The notes beneath the pieces are model-generated. The model was not told where the DNA came from and made no database searches. It worked only from the letters and a program-made list of their open reading frames with translations. Shown piece by piece: positions 36,018-43,899 of a stretch of DNA of 64,000 bases; positions within the stretch are counted from its first letter, which is position 1, and each line of letters begins with the position of its first letter. Source of the DNA: Hymenobacter negativus (GTDB lineage: Bacteria > Bacteroidota > Bacteroidia > Cytophagales > Hymenobacteraceae); NCBI RefSeq assembly GCF_017571495.1, contig NZ_JAGETZ010000012.1:62001-126000 (forward strand), read 5' to 3'. The position numbers were made by a program, and so were the translations under genes.

Positions 36018-36983
36018 ATGACTGTAATTCTTTCCCTGCTCACTTTGCTGGCCTTGGGTGGCCCCGGTACCGGCCATGCGCCCCGCCGTTCCAGCGCCCC
36101 CACCGATTCTATTGGCCAGGAAATTCGCGGTGGCCAGCGCTTCGTGAAGCACCGCGTGGCAGCCGGCGAAACCCTCACCGCCCTCACCCGCCGCTACCAC
36201 GTCACCCTGGCCCAGCTCACGGAAGCCAATCCGCAGATTAAAAACGGCCTTGGCGTGGGCCAAATCGTGTTTGTACCCCGGCCGGCGGCTGGCCGCGCCG
36301 CCACACCAGCCACGGCCAAAGCGCCCACTGGCACCGCTCCTACGTCGGTGCCGGCTACTTATACCGTGGCTAAGGGCGAAACCCTTTTTGGTATCGCCCG
36401 CAAGTTTCAGCTTACCCCCGACGAAATTATTCGCCTCAACAAGCTGCCGGCTGGTGGCGGTGTGCGCGTGGGCCAGCAGCTTATTCTGACCTCAACCGAA
36501 GCCGGTACCCCAGTGGCCGCCGCGCCCAAAACTACCACGCCGGTGCGCCCTGTTGAAGTAGAATCAGTACCGGCCGTGACTTCGGCCAGAACACCTGCTC
36601 CCGCCCCCGATAAGCCCGCCCAAGTGGCTACCGTCACCCCCGAAAAGCCGGAGGAAAAAGACGTGCGAGAGGAAAAAGAGGACCGCACGCCCAACCGCGC
36701 CAGCGAAGTGCTGGCCCGCGTGGTGGAGGCTGGTCTGGGGGCGCCCATCGAGAAGAGCGTGACCGATAAGTACCTGGCACTGCACAAAACGGCCCCGGTG
36801 GGCACCATTATGCAGGTGAAGAACAGCGGCAACGGCCTTTCGGTGTACGTGCGCGTCATCGGTAAGCTGCCCGATACTGGCGAGAACAATAACATCCTGG
36901 TGCGCCTCTCGCCCCGGGCCGTGCAAAAGCTCGGTACCGCCGACGCCCGCTTCCGGGTGGAGACGAACTATATTCCGCAGTAA
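36018..36983 (+). CDS. Secreted double-LysM protein
   Basis: 321 residues from Met at 36018, giving a short hydrophobic start (MTVILSLLTLLALGG) that may be a signal peptide. Two LysM peptidoglycan-binding modules lie at about 44-87 (VKHRVAAGETLTALTRRY) and 114-157 (YTVAKGETLFGIARKFQL). A Pro/Thr/Lys/Glu-rich linker follows, then a C-terminal about 100-residue RlpA-like beta region with VGTIMQVKNSGNGLSVYVRV and LVRLSPRAVQKL. It probably binds the cell wall; enzymatic activity is not evident. Confidence 0.85.
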   Translation: MTVILSLLTLLALGGPGTGHAPRRSSAPTDSIGQEIRGGQRFVKHRVAAGETLTALTRRYHVTLAQLTEANPQIKNGLGVGQIVFVPRPAAGRAATPATAKAPTGTAPTSVPATYTVAKGETLFGIARKFQLTPDEIIRLNKLPAGGGVRVGQQLILTSTEAGTPVAAAPKTTTPVRPVEVESVPAVTSARTPAPAPDKPAQVATVTPEKPEEKDVREEKEDRTPNRASEVLARVVEAGLGAPIEKSVTDKYLALHKTAPVGTIMQVKNSGNGLSVYVRVIGKLPDTGENNNILVRLSPRAVQKLGTADARFRVETNYIPQ

Positions 36984-37040
36984 CCAACTGTAGCGTGGAC
37001 TCTCAATAGTCTGCGCATGAACGGTACCCGAACAAACCAC

Positions 37041-37072
37041 GCGCGGACTCAGAAGAGTCCGCGCTACTTTTT
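37041..37072 (+). terminator. Terminator-like hairpin, REP-type
   Basis: GCGCGGACTC and GAGTCCGCGC form a perfect 10-bp stem with an AGAA loop, followed by TACTTTTTTC. A related imperfect unit (GTAGCGTGGACTCTC...AGTCTGCGC) precedes it at 36990-37016, so it also looks like a repetitive palindrome. It lies only 4 bp before the next ATG. Confidence 0.7.
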
Positions 37073-37075
37073 TCT

Positions 37076-37828
37076 ATGAACATCGCCCAACTCCGCCGCC
37101 AGCTCGACGCCCAGTACGAGCGCTACAACCGCCCGGACTTTATCAAGAACGACCCCATTCAAATCCCGCACCGCTTCACCCAGCGGCAGGATATTGAAAT
37201 TAGTGCCCTGTTTGCCGCGCTGCTGGCCTGGGGACAGCGGCCCACCATCATCAACAAGTGCAACGAACTGCTGCGCCGCATGGACGATGCCCCCTACCAG
37301 TTCATCACCCAGCACCACGACGAGGACCTGAAGAAGCTGCTCGGCTTTTGCCACCGCACCTTCTGCGATACCGATTTGCTGTATTTCGTGCACTTCCTGC
37401 GCCATTGGTACGGGCAGCACGCGTCGCTGGAAACCGCGTTTCTGGTGGGCCACTCGCAGCGTGAGCGGCTGATAAACTTCCACCAGCACTTTTTTAGCCT
37501 GCCCGATGCGCCCCAGCGCACCCGCAAGCACGTGGCCACGCCGGCCCGCAAATCGGCCTGCAAGCGGGTGAATATGTACCTGCGCTGGCTGGTGCGCCGC
37601 GACCAGCACGGTGTCGACTTCGGCCTCTGGACGCGCCTCTCGCCCGCCGACCTCATCATGCCCATCGACCTGCACGTGGAGCGCCAGGCCCGCCCCCTGG
37701 GCCTGCTCACCCGCAAGCTGGTGGACTGGGAAGCTGCTGAGGAACTCACCGCCAACCTCCGCAAACTGGACCCGAATGACCCAGTGAAGTACGACTTCGC
37801 GTTGTTCGGGGCGGGGGTGGATAAGTAG
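37076..37828 (+). CDS. DUF2400 / TIGR02757 family protein
   Basis: 250 residues, a normal length for the family. Conserved text includes RRQLDAQYERYNRPDFIKND, DIEISALFAALLAWGQRPTI, ACKRVNMYLRWLVRRD and IMPIDLHVERQARPLGLL, ending DPVKYDFALFG. These HhH-like helical proteins have no settled function in bacteria; nucleic acid binding is often suspected. A second, detached copy of its last about 23 codons lies at 38718-38788. Confidence 0.92.
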   Translation: MNIAQLRRQLDAQYERYNRPDFIKNDPIQIPHRFTQRQDIEISALFAALLAWGQRPTIINKCNELLRRMDDAPYQFITQHHDEDLKKLLGFCHRTFCDTDLLYFVHFLRHWYGQHASLETAFLVGHSQRERLINFHQHFFSLPDAPQRTRKHVATPARKSACKRVNMYLRWLVRRDQHGVDFGLWTRLSPADLIMPIDLHVERQARPLGLLTRKLVDWEAAEELTANLRKLDPNDPVKYDFALFGAGVDK

Positions 37829-37933
37829 CCTTCAAGCAGTCTGTATAGAACCACCCTTTGCCGCCACCCCCCTGACCCGGCGTGCCCCGCCAACCGCCGG
37901 CCACGCACAGCAACGGGCGTGGCCGGCGGGCGC

Positions 37934-38503
37934 TTAGAGCTTGTTCTTAAAATCCTGCAGGTTATTTCCGCTCTTGATTCCGTAGGCGACCAGCATGGCG
38001 AAGACCGTGGCAAACAGGCTACCGGCTATCAGAAAAAACCCCGACAGCAGCTTGAATTCTACCACCAGAAGCGCCAGGCAAACCAGCAGATAGCGCCAGA
38101 AGCTGGGGCTGCAAAGCTGCTTGATAGCTTGGTCGTTGTAGAAGCGCATCTGGGTGGCGTTGTTGTACACCATTACGTAAGGCCCCCGCTGCGCACCCGG
38201 CGCAAAAGCTGTCACCACGTCGAGCACGTTGCCTTCGCGGCAGGCCACGTTAAAGCCTTGCAGCTGAAAGGCGTGTTCCTTGCCGGCGGCGTCCTGCAAA
38301 AAAAACTGGTCGTGCACCACGGTGGTCGAGTTCATCGTCAGGTTCACGTCGCGCATGCTGCCCGAGCCGTTGTGCAGGCGGCCCCCGCCTCCGCTCGCGC
38401 TGCCCTGCACTTTGGTTTCCATCGATTTGGAGGCGGCGAGCACCGTGCCGGTAACGGTATCCAGCCGGTAGGACTGGTCATTGACGATGATGGTTTTTGA
38501 CAT
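37934..38503 (-). CDS. Hypothetical membrane protein with N-terminal nucleic-acid-style beta domain
   Basis: 189 residues from Met at 38503 (MSKTIIVNDQSYRLD); the frame is open upstream but that part is non-coding palindromic DNA. A soluble beta-rich part (TTVVHDQFFLQDAAGKEHAFQ, then VACREGNVLDVVTAF) is followed by two C-terminal membrane helices (YLLVCLALLVVEFKLLSGFF and IAGSLFATVFAMLVAYGI). Similar uncharacterised inner-membrane proteins exist in other phyla. The function is unknown. Confidence 0.75.
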   Translation of the reverse strand: MSKTIIVNDQSYRLDTVTGTVLAASKSMETKVQGSASGGGGRLHNGSGSMRDVNLTMNSTTVVHDQFFLQDAAGKEHAFQLQGFNVACREGNVLDVVTAFAPGAQRGPYVMVYNNATQMRFYNDQAIKQLCSPSFWRYLLVCLALLVVEFKLLSGFFLIAGSLFATVFAMLVAYGIKSGNNLQDFKNKL

Positions 38504-38717
38504 GGAAAGGAAGAAAAAAGGGGATGGGCGTTTGGAAAAGGTACTTCCGTCTATACCCCGGGGAGTTGGCAAGGTTGCCGGCCGTGTGGCCGGGTCCCGC
38601 GCCCAGCCGGCCGCCGTGGGCCTAAAAAAGGCTTCATCCAAACTCCCCCCGCCACCACCCGCAGCCGAGCATCCCCAGCCGCGCGGGTGAGGCGTCAGTG
38701 GTAGAAGATGCGGCCCC

Positions 38718-38788
38718 ACCAACCTGCGCAAACTCGACCCCAGCGACCTGGCGAAGTATGACTTTGCGCTGTTTGGGGGGATAAGTAG
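38718..38788 (+). pseudogene. Detached copy of the DUF2400 gene 3' end
   Basis: The sequence reads TNLRKLDPSDLAKYDFALFG, nearly identical to the end of the intact DUF2400 protein (ANLRKLDPNDPVKYDFALFG) 0.9 kb away on the same strand. Nucleotide differences are scattered, so it is an old partial duplication. No start or body is present. Confidence 0.75.
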
Positions 38789-38795
38789 GGCAGTT

Positions 38796-38930
38796 GCTGG
38801 CGCGCGTCTGCGCCGCGCGCCCACTGACTTCGAGTCTTCGACTCGCTTCGTGAACGATGCATCTGGAAATGTGCGCCTGCGAGCCACGGGCTCGAGCACA
38901 GTGGGCAGCGCGTCGCAGACGCACGCTAGC
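38796..38930. repeat. Large imperfect palindrome with internal hairpins
   Basis: About 30 bp at 38796-38825 (GCTGGCGCGCGTCTGCG and following) pair with 38899-38930 with few mismatches. Inside lie CGAGTC-TTC-GACTCG and GAGCC-ACG-GGCTC hairpins. The whole could extrude as a cruciform or fold in RNA. It resembles repetitive intergenic elements of related genomes and separates the DUF2400 remnant from the AT-rich gene. The 38504-38942 gap holds nothing else. Confidence 0.65.
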
Positions 38931-38942
38931 AGGAGACTTATA

Positions 38943-39485
38943 TTATTTCTTTAGTTTAATCCCTTCGAATGTTTGTTGAACATAAATGGCTTCATCGTTT
39001 TCGAATTCAATGATTACCCCAGCTTGATTATTAATTGTTAATAATAAATTGTTTTCTCGCAATACTTTTATTATTTTTAATCCGTCCTTAAATTCGTTTT
39101 GAATTCTAGTGCTAACATTTGTGTGTTTAGGATTAGTGCGAATGTATCGTCCGAGAAAATAAGGGTCTAAAGCACCGTATTCGTTTTCAAATGTTAATAC
39201 AACATCAATAATATTCCCATTTTCATGCTTGAAGCGACACTCATATCCATGAAGAAAATAAGACCATTGCTTATCTATGTAACCGTTTTGTATCTGGCTT
39301 TTTAGTTTAAAAAAACTATTTGCAGGCATTTTATCATCTATTTCCAGATTATATTTTTGAGATAGTTTTTTTACGAGAGACTTTGCATCATCCGTAAAAG
39401 CTTGGATGATGACTATAAAAGTGTCAATGTTTTTTTCTATAAAATTAGTAGTCATTAGCTTATTGCGTTCTGAACCAAGTTGCAT
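38943..39485 (-). CDS. AT-rich foreign-looking protein, DUF6896-like
   Basis: 180 residues, rich in Lys, Asn and Ile, encoded in strikingly AT-rich DNA unlike all neighbours. The core YFLHGYECRFKHENGNIIDV then GALDPYFLGRYIRTNPKH resembles DUF6896, a small domain found among proteins linked to polymorphic toxins and their immunity. There is no signal peptide or membrane segment. Horizontal acquisition is strongly suggested by base composition. Met11 (KLMTTNFIEK) is an alternative start. The function is not known. Confidence 0.7.
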   Translation of the reverse strand: MQLGSERNKLMTTNFIEKNIDTFIVIIQAFTDDAKSLVKKLSQKYNLEIDDKMPANSFFKLKSQIQNGYIDKQWSYFLHGYECRFKHENGNIIDVVLTFENEYGALDPYFLGRYIRTNPKHTNVSTRIQNEFKDGLKIIKVLRENNLLLTINNQAGVIIEFENDEAIYVQQTFEGIKLKK

Positions 39486-39528
39486 TATGCCAGCCTATTT
39501 GCCCAGCTCTTTCTCCGGTCATCGGGGG

Positions 39529-39978
39529 CTATTTAAGGGGGGATAGAGCACTACTGTGTAGTTCAAGAAAACACCCCCCCTGCGGCCCCGCCACCACTAG
39601 CAGCAATGAATCCTCGGCGGCCCTGGTGAGGCGGTGGTAGAAGAAGCGGCCCCGTCGCTCGCGCGCCGTAAGGCCCCGCCGGAGCAACTCCAACGCCAGC
39701 CGTGAGCCTGCCCGCCACCCCAGGCCAGCGGCGAGTTGAAGCTGTTCTGTGTGCAACTCCGAATGCTCCATGAGGGCCACCAGCATGCGGGCCATGCGGT
39801 GATGGGTGCGGGCATCACGCACACCTTCGGGCGGAATCAGCCAGGCCTGGATGCGGGTCAGCACGGCAGTCGGCTCCTGGCTGGGCGGCGGGGGCGGGGC
39901 ATCGCGCTCAATGAGGCGCTGGGCGAAGCGAGCAGCCAGGGTATCCGGGGTCGCATCGGGAGCAGGGGTAGTGGCCAT
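39529..39978 (-). CDS. Hypothetical protein, possible winged-helix
   Basis: 149 residues with a Pro-rich stretch (DAPPPPPSQEP) and then a helical part MARMLVALMEHSELHTEQLQ, LGWRAGSRLALELLRRGLTARERRGRFFYHRL. The latter has the look of a small winged-helix: helices followed by a charged beta-hairpin. I do not recognise the family. Its start lies just before the palindrome that borders the 21-bp array. Confidence 0.6.
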   Translation of the reverse strand: MATTPAPDATPDTLAARFAQRLIERDAPPPPPSQEPTAVLTRIQAWLIPPEGVRDARTHHRMARMLVALMEHSELHTEQLQLAAGLGWRAGSRLALELLRRGLTARERRGRFFYHRLTRAAEDSLLLVVAGPQGGCFLELHSSALSPLK

Positions 39979-40002
39979 AAGCAGCGGCGCCGTATGGGGC
40001 TA

Positions 40003-40044
40003 GCGTAGCGGAAGGTAGGCATAATTGTCGGCCTTCCGCTACGC
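40003..40044. repeat. Perfect 13-bp inverted repeat at the left edge of the periodic array
   Basis: GCGTAGCGGAAGG (40003-40015) and CCTTCCGCTACGC (40032-40044) with a 16-nt spacer. The right arm runs into the first irregular units of the array. Confidence 0.7.
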
Positions 40045-40061
40045 AATGCCTCCCAGTACTA

Positions 40062-40332
40062 CGGTCTCAGCATAGGCAATAGCGGCCCCCCATACCATTA
40101 TTACGGCCCTTATACGGGCAAATGATGCCCCTAGGGCACTACTACGGTCCTGGTATAGATAATGGCGGCCTCCCAGGGAAATATTGCAGTCCTTATATGG
40201 TCTGCTAAGGCCCCCCAGATTACTATAGCGGTCATAATACGACTTATAAAAGCCTTCCTTATAAATAGCGCGGTCTTAATTGTCTAATTACGGCCTTACT
40301 TATATCAATTACGGACTTAGTTGGGAGGCTTA
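40062..40332. repeat. Degenerate array of thirteen 20-21 bp units (42-bp higher-order period)
   Basis: Units begin at 40062, 40083, 40104, 40125, 40145, 40166, 40187, 40208, 40229, 40250, 40271, 40291 and 40312: eleven of 21 bp and two of 20 bp. The consensus start is CGGYCYY. G at position 3, C at position 5 and a pyrimidine at position 7 occur in all thirteen. From unit 4 to 12, position 4 alternates C and T, giving type A (CGGTCnTnnTATA) and type B (CGGCCTCCCAG) units and a 42-bp period. Two shorter, irregular units precede it (40029, 40046). Read in frame, 42 bp encodes 14 residues (YYGPGIDNGGLPGK-like), but stops interrupt every frame. Confidence 0.75.
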
Positions 40333-40413
40333 GCCAGCAATCCGGTACGATGCAGGCCGATGGTGCTTGATTTCTTAGTCCCCCGGCGAATCTTTCGCGC
40401 CCCAGCCGCTGTT

Positions 40414-40421
40414 TATCTTCG
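40414..40421 (+). promoter_or_regulatory. -7 promoter element TATCTTCG of mutS2
   Basis: The same TATCTTCG variant as before gap, 34 bp upstream of the mutS2 TTG start. Confidence 0.5.
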
Positions 40422-40455
40422 TATCCTATTTTAGAAATACCGAACGCTCAACTAC

Positions 40456-42894
40456 TTGCTTTTACCCCAACACTTCGAACAAAAAATTGGCTTCACTACC
40501 CTGCGCGAGCAGCTTGAGGCCAACTGCCTTTCCGCACTGGGCCGGCACTACGTGGCCCGCATGGAGTTCCACTCCAAGCACGAGCCCCTGCTGAAACTGC
40601 TCCAACAAACCGACGAGTTTGCCTATCTGCTGCGCGCCGGGGCCGATTTTCCGGCCTCGCACTACCACGATGCCCAGGCCCACCTCAAGCGCGCTGCCCT
40701 GCCCGGAGCCTACCTCGACGTGGCCGCGTTTTTTGAGGTGAAGATGAGCCTGCGCACCATCCGGCAGGCCCTGAGCTTCTTCTCCGATGCCGACCCCGGC
40801 CTGTACCCCACGCTGCGCCTGCTGGGCATCGGCATCCAGGTTGACCGCAATTTGCTGGTCGCCATGGACAAAGTGGTGGACGACGACGGCGGCGTGCGCG
40901 ACGATGCGAGCCCGCTGCTGCGCCAGATTCGGCAGGAGCTCATTGCCCGCCAGGGCCAGCTGCGCCGCCAGATTGCCGGCATCCTGCGCCACGCCAAAAC
41001 CGAGGGCTGGATTCCGTCCGATGCCGAGCCCACCATCCGGGGCGGGCGCCTGGTGCTGCCCGTCATTGCCGAGTTCAAGCGCAAGGTGAAGGGCCTGATT
41101 CACGATGAATCGGCCTCGGGCCAAACCGTGTACATCGAGCCGGCCGAGGTGTTCGAGCTCAACAACGACATCAAGGACCTCGACAATGCCTATCACCGCG
41201 AGCTGATTCGCATCCTCACGGCCCTCACCAACCACCTGCGCCCGCACATTCCGGACCTGCGCAAGGCCTACTCGTACCTGGGCCTGATTGACTTCATCCG
41301 GGCCAAGGCGCGGCTGGCCGTCACGCTCGACTGCCGACTGCCCGTGCTGCACAACAAGCCCCTGCTGAAGTGGGTGAAAGTGCGCCATCCGCTGCTGCAG
41401 CTGGCTTTTGCCCAGCACAAAAAAGACTCCGGCGATGCCCGCGAAGTGGTGCCATTGGACCTGGAATTGAACCACGAGCAGCGCATTCTGGTCATCTCCG
41501 GCCCCAACGCCGGCGGCAAATCCGTGAGCCTGAAAACCGTGGGCCTCGTGCAGTTTATGCTGCAAATGGGCCTGCTCATTCCCTGCGCCGATGACTCCGA
41601 AGCCGGCGTATTCGAGGATATTTTCCTGGACATTGGCGACGAGCAGAGCCTGGAAAACGACCTCTCGACGTACTCCTCGCACCTGCTGGCCATGAAGCAG
41701 TTCCTGACCCTGGCCGGCAAGAAAAGCCTGGTCCTGATTGACGAATTCGGCACTGGCACCGAGCCCAGCCTGGGCGGCGCCATCGCCGAGGCCGTGCTCG
41801 ACCAGCTAAACCGGGCCCGCGTGTACGGCGTCATCACCACGCACTACACCAACCTCAAAAACTTCGCCGAGCGCACCCCGCACCTCATCAACGGGGCCAT
41901 GCGCTACGACCCCGAGAAGCTGCAACCGCTCTACCGCCTCGAAGTGGGCAAGCCGGGTTCGTCGTTCGCCATCGAAATTGCCCGCAAAATCGGCCTGCCG
42001 AAGGAGGTAGTGGAGCGCGCCACCCAGCTCGTGGGCAAGGACAAAATCCGCTATGACCGCCTGCTCGAAGGCCTCGAAAAAGAGAAAACCGAGCTTGAGC
42101 AGCGCACCGCCGAAGCCGCCAAAGCCGAACGCCGCCTCAAAAGCGCCGCCAAGGAATACCAGGACCTCAAGCAGCACCTCGAAGACACCAAGATTGAAAC
42201 CCTGCGCACCGCCAAGCAGCAGGCCAAAGCACTTTTGGTGAACACCAACCAGCAAATCGAGGCCACGATTGGCGAAATCCGGCGCGGCAATGCCGAGAAG
42301 GAAGTCAACAAAGCGGCCCGCGAGAAGCTCGACACCTTCGTGAAAAAGGAGCTGCAAATTGAGCCGCCCAAGCCCAAAGCCACCCGCGAACGGGCCGAAG
42401 CCGGCGCCCTCCAGCCCGGCGATAAAGTGGCGCTTTTCGGCCAGGAAGGCCACGGCGAAGTGGTGAGCGTGAAAGGCAACACGGCCGAAGTCATGTTCGG
42501 CGGCCTCAAAACCCTCACCAAGCTCAGCCAACTTGAAAAGCTGGGCCGGGCCGAAATCCGCGAGCGCGAACAGGCCGCCAAGGCCAAAGCCGGCCGCCTG
42601 AGTGGGGGCGGAGGTGGCAACGGCCTCAACATCACCGACCGCATGGCCGGCTTCAGTCCCACGCTCGACCTGCGCGGCGAGCGCGCCGAAGACGCCCTCA
42701 CCAAAACCATGAGCTTCGTAGACGACGCCGTGATGCTGGGCATGCCCGAAATCAAGTTCCTGCACGGCCGCGGCAACGGCGTGCTGCGGCAAGTGGTGCG
42801 CGACTACCTGCGCTCCCAGCGCGCCGTAGCCAGCGTAGCCGACGAGCACGCCGACAGGGGCGGGGATGGAGTGACCATTGCCGTGCTGAAGTAG
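40456..42894 (+). CDS. mutS2: MutS2 family protein (anti-recombination / ribosome-rescue ATPase) with Smr domain
   Basis: 812 residues from a TTG start (MLLPQHFEQKIGFTTLREQL); no suitable ATG exists upstream. It has the MutS core and ATPase (Walker A SGPNAGGKSVSLKTVG, Walker B LVLIDEFGTGTEPSLGG, VITTHYTNLKNFA), a long Lys/Glu/Ala coiled coil (about 535-620) and a C-terminal Smr nuclease domain (PTLDLRGERAEDAL, HGRGNGVLRQVVRDYL). MutS2 suppresses recombination and, in Firmicutes, splits collided ribosomes. A 96-residue membrane protein follows directly after its stop codon. Confidence 0.94.
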   Translation: MLLPQHFEQKIGFTTLREQLEANCLSALGRHYVARMEFHSKHEPLLKLLQQTDEFAYLLRAGADFPASHYHDAQAHLKRAALPGAYLDVAAFFEVKMSLRTIRQALSFFSDADPGLYPTLRLLGIGIQVDRNLLVAMDKVVDDDGGVRDDASPLLRQIRQELIARQGQLRRQIAGILRHAKTEGWIPSDAEPTIRGGRLVLPVIAEFKRKVKGLIHDESASGQTVYIEPAEVFELNNDIKDLDNAYHRELIRILTALTNHLRPHIPDLRKAYSYLGLIDFIRAKARLAVTLDCRLPVLHNKPLLKWVKVRHPLLQLAFAQHKKDSGDAREVVPLDLELNHEQRILVISGPNAGGKSVSLKTVGLVQFMLQMGLLIPCADDSEAGVFEDIFLDIGDEQSLENDLSTYSSHLLAMKQFLTLAGKKSLVLIDEFGTGTEPSLGGAIAEAVLDQLNRARVYGVITTHYTNLKNFAERTPHLINGAMRYDPEKLQPLYRLEVGKPGSSFAIEIARKIGLPKEVVERATQLVGKDKIRYDRLLEGLEKEKTELEQRTAEAAKAERRLKSAAKEYQDLKQHLEDTKIETLRTAKQQAKALLVNTNQQIEATIGEIRRGNAEKEVNKAAREKLDTFVKKELQIEPPKPKATRERAEAGALQPGDKVALFGQEGHGEVVSVKGNTAEVMFGGLKTLTKLSQLEKLGRAEIREREQAAKAKAGRLSGGGGGNGLNITDRMAGFSPTLDLRGERAEDALTKTMSFVDDAVMLGMPEIKFLHGRGNGVLRQVVRDYLRSQRAVASVADEHADRGGDGVTIAVLK

Positions 42895-43185
42895 ATGGCT
42901 GGCCGCAACGTGAAAGCTGAACGGGTGCTAGCCGGGCTGTTCGGTTTGTTTCTGGCTGCTGGCATGTTGTTGAACAGCCTGCGGACGCTGGTCCAGGCTC
43001 TGCACCTGCGCGCCGCTTTATCGGACAACCCGGGCCTGCACTTGGAGGTGAAGGAGGCCTTTATCACCTTTGCGTTAGAACTAATATTCGGGCTGGCATT
43101 GGGTTGGTGGGGTGTCTCGAAGTTTCGACGGCGAAAGCCTGACGCGGACGCTGTACAGTGGCAAGAACCTCAATCTACCCGCTGA
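42895..43185 (+). CDS. Small two-helix membrane protein downstream of mutS2
   Basis: 96 residues; the ATG abuts the mutS2 stop codon (TAGATG), so translation is probably coupled. Hydrophobic helices lie at about 11-32 (VLAGLFGLFLAAGMLLNSL) and 55-75 (AFITFALELIFGLALGWWGV), with a basic C-terminal tail (KFRRRKPD). The family is not recognised. A terminator follows. Confidence 0.65.
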   Translation: MAGRNVKAERVLAGLFGLFLAAGMLLNSLRTLVQALHLRAALSDNPGLHLEVKEAFITFALELIFGLALGWWGVSKFRRRKPDADAVQWQEPQSTR

Positions 43186-43241
43186 AGTAGCCTATTTCAC
43201 TTCGCGCCGGGTAGTTTCTAATGTCCCTTGGTAAAAGGAGC

Positions 43242-43275
43242 AACCCAGGTCTGAATAAGGCCTGGGTTTGTTTTT
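43242..43275 (+). terminator. Rho-independent terminator of the mutS2 operon
   Basis: AACCCAGG pairs with CCTGGGTT around an 11-nt loop and is followed by TGTTTTTG. Confidence 0.75.
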
Positions 43276-43446
43276 GAGCGGATTCCAGACATCGCAGGCG
43301 AAGTGAATCTGCCGTTTGAAAAGTCTGACGAAAGCAAAAATGAGGTAGCGGGCGAGGGAAGGGGCGAAGTACGTTTGCTGCGCTTCGGCAAGGACGCAAG
43401 GTGGCGTCCGGCCGGAAGCACCATTCACTCCCAAACCTCTTTCATC

Positions 43447-43875
43447 ATGAATCCCTCCTTCACCAACTCGCGCAGTCAGCAAACTTCCGGTGCCTTCATC
43501 GGTGCTTCCTGGGTGGCCCTGCTCGCGGGCTTTGCTGCCTTCATCATCGGCCTGTGGAATGCCCAGATGGCCCTGAATGAAAAGGGCTACTACTTTACCA
43601 TCCTCATGTACGGCCTGTTCGCGGCCATTTCGGTGCAGAAAAGCGTGCGCGACCGCCTCGAAGGCATTCCCGTTACCAACCTGTACTATGGCATCAGCTG
43701 GGTATCGGTGCTGCTGGCGGTGGCACTGCTTGCCATCGGCCTCTGGAACGCGACACTCACCCTGAGCGAAAAAGGCTTTTACACCATGGCGTTTCTGCTG
43801 AGTCTGTTCGCCGCCATCGCCGTGCAGAAAAACACCCGCGACAACCTGCAAACCGATAAAGCCGAACTGTCCTAA
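43447..43875 (+). CDS. YiaA/YiaB-family inner membrane protein
   Basis: 142 residues made of two copies of the YiaAB two-helix module: residues about 15-65 (FIGASWVALLAGFAAFIIGL, MYGLFAAISVQKSVRD) and about 80-130 (SVLLAVALLAIGLWNATLTL, LLSLFAAIAVQKNTRD). The duplicated SEKGFY/NEKGYY and VQKxxRD motifs are the family signature. Start at 43447 chosen by family length. The role is unknown; the E. coli homologues are not essential. Confidence 0.92.
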   Translation: MNPSFTNSRSQQTSGAFIGASWVALLAGFAAFIIGLWNAQMALNEKGYYFTILMYGLFAAISVQKSVRDRLEGIPVTNLYYGISWVSVLLAVALLAIGLWNATLTLSEKGFYTMAFLLSLFAAIAVQKNTRDNLQTDKAELS

Positions 43876-43899
43876 CCGTCAGCTTGCGCTTGATTCGCC

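Noticed and set aside
40062..40332. CRISPR array
   Set aside because: Units are 21 bp with no unique spacers, the repeat itself is degenerate, and no cas gene lies in the window.
40462..42849. Long leftward frames opposite mutS2
   Set aside because: Antisense shadows of a clear MutS2 gene in GC-rich codons.
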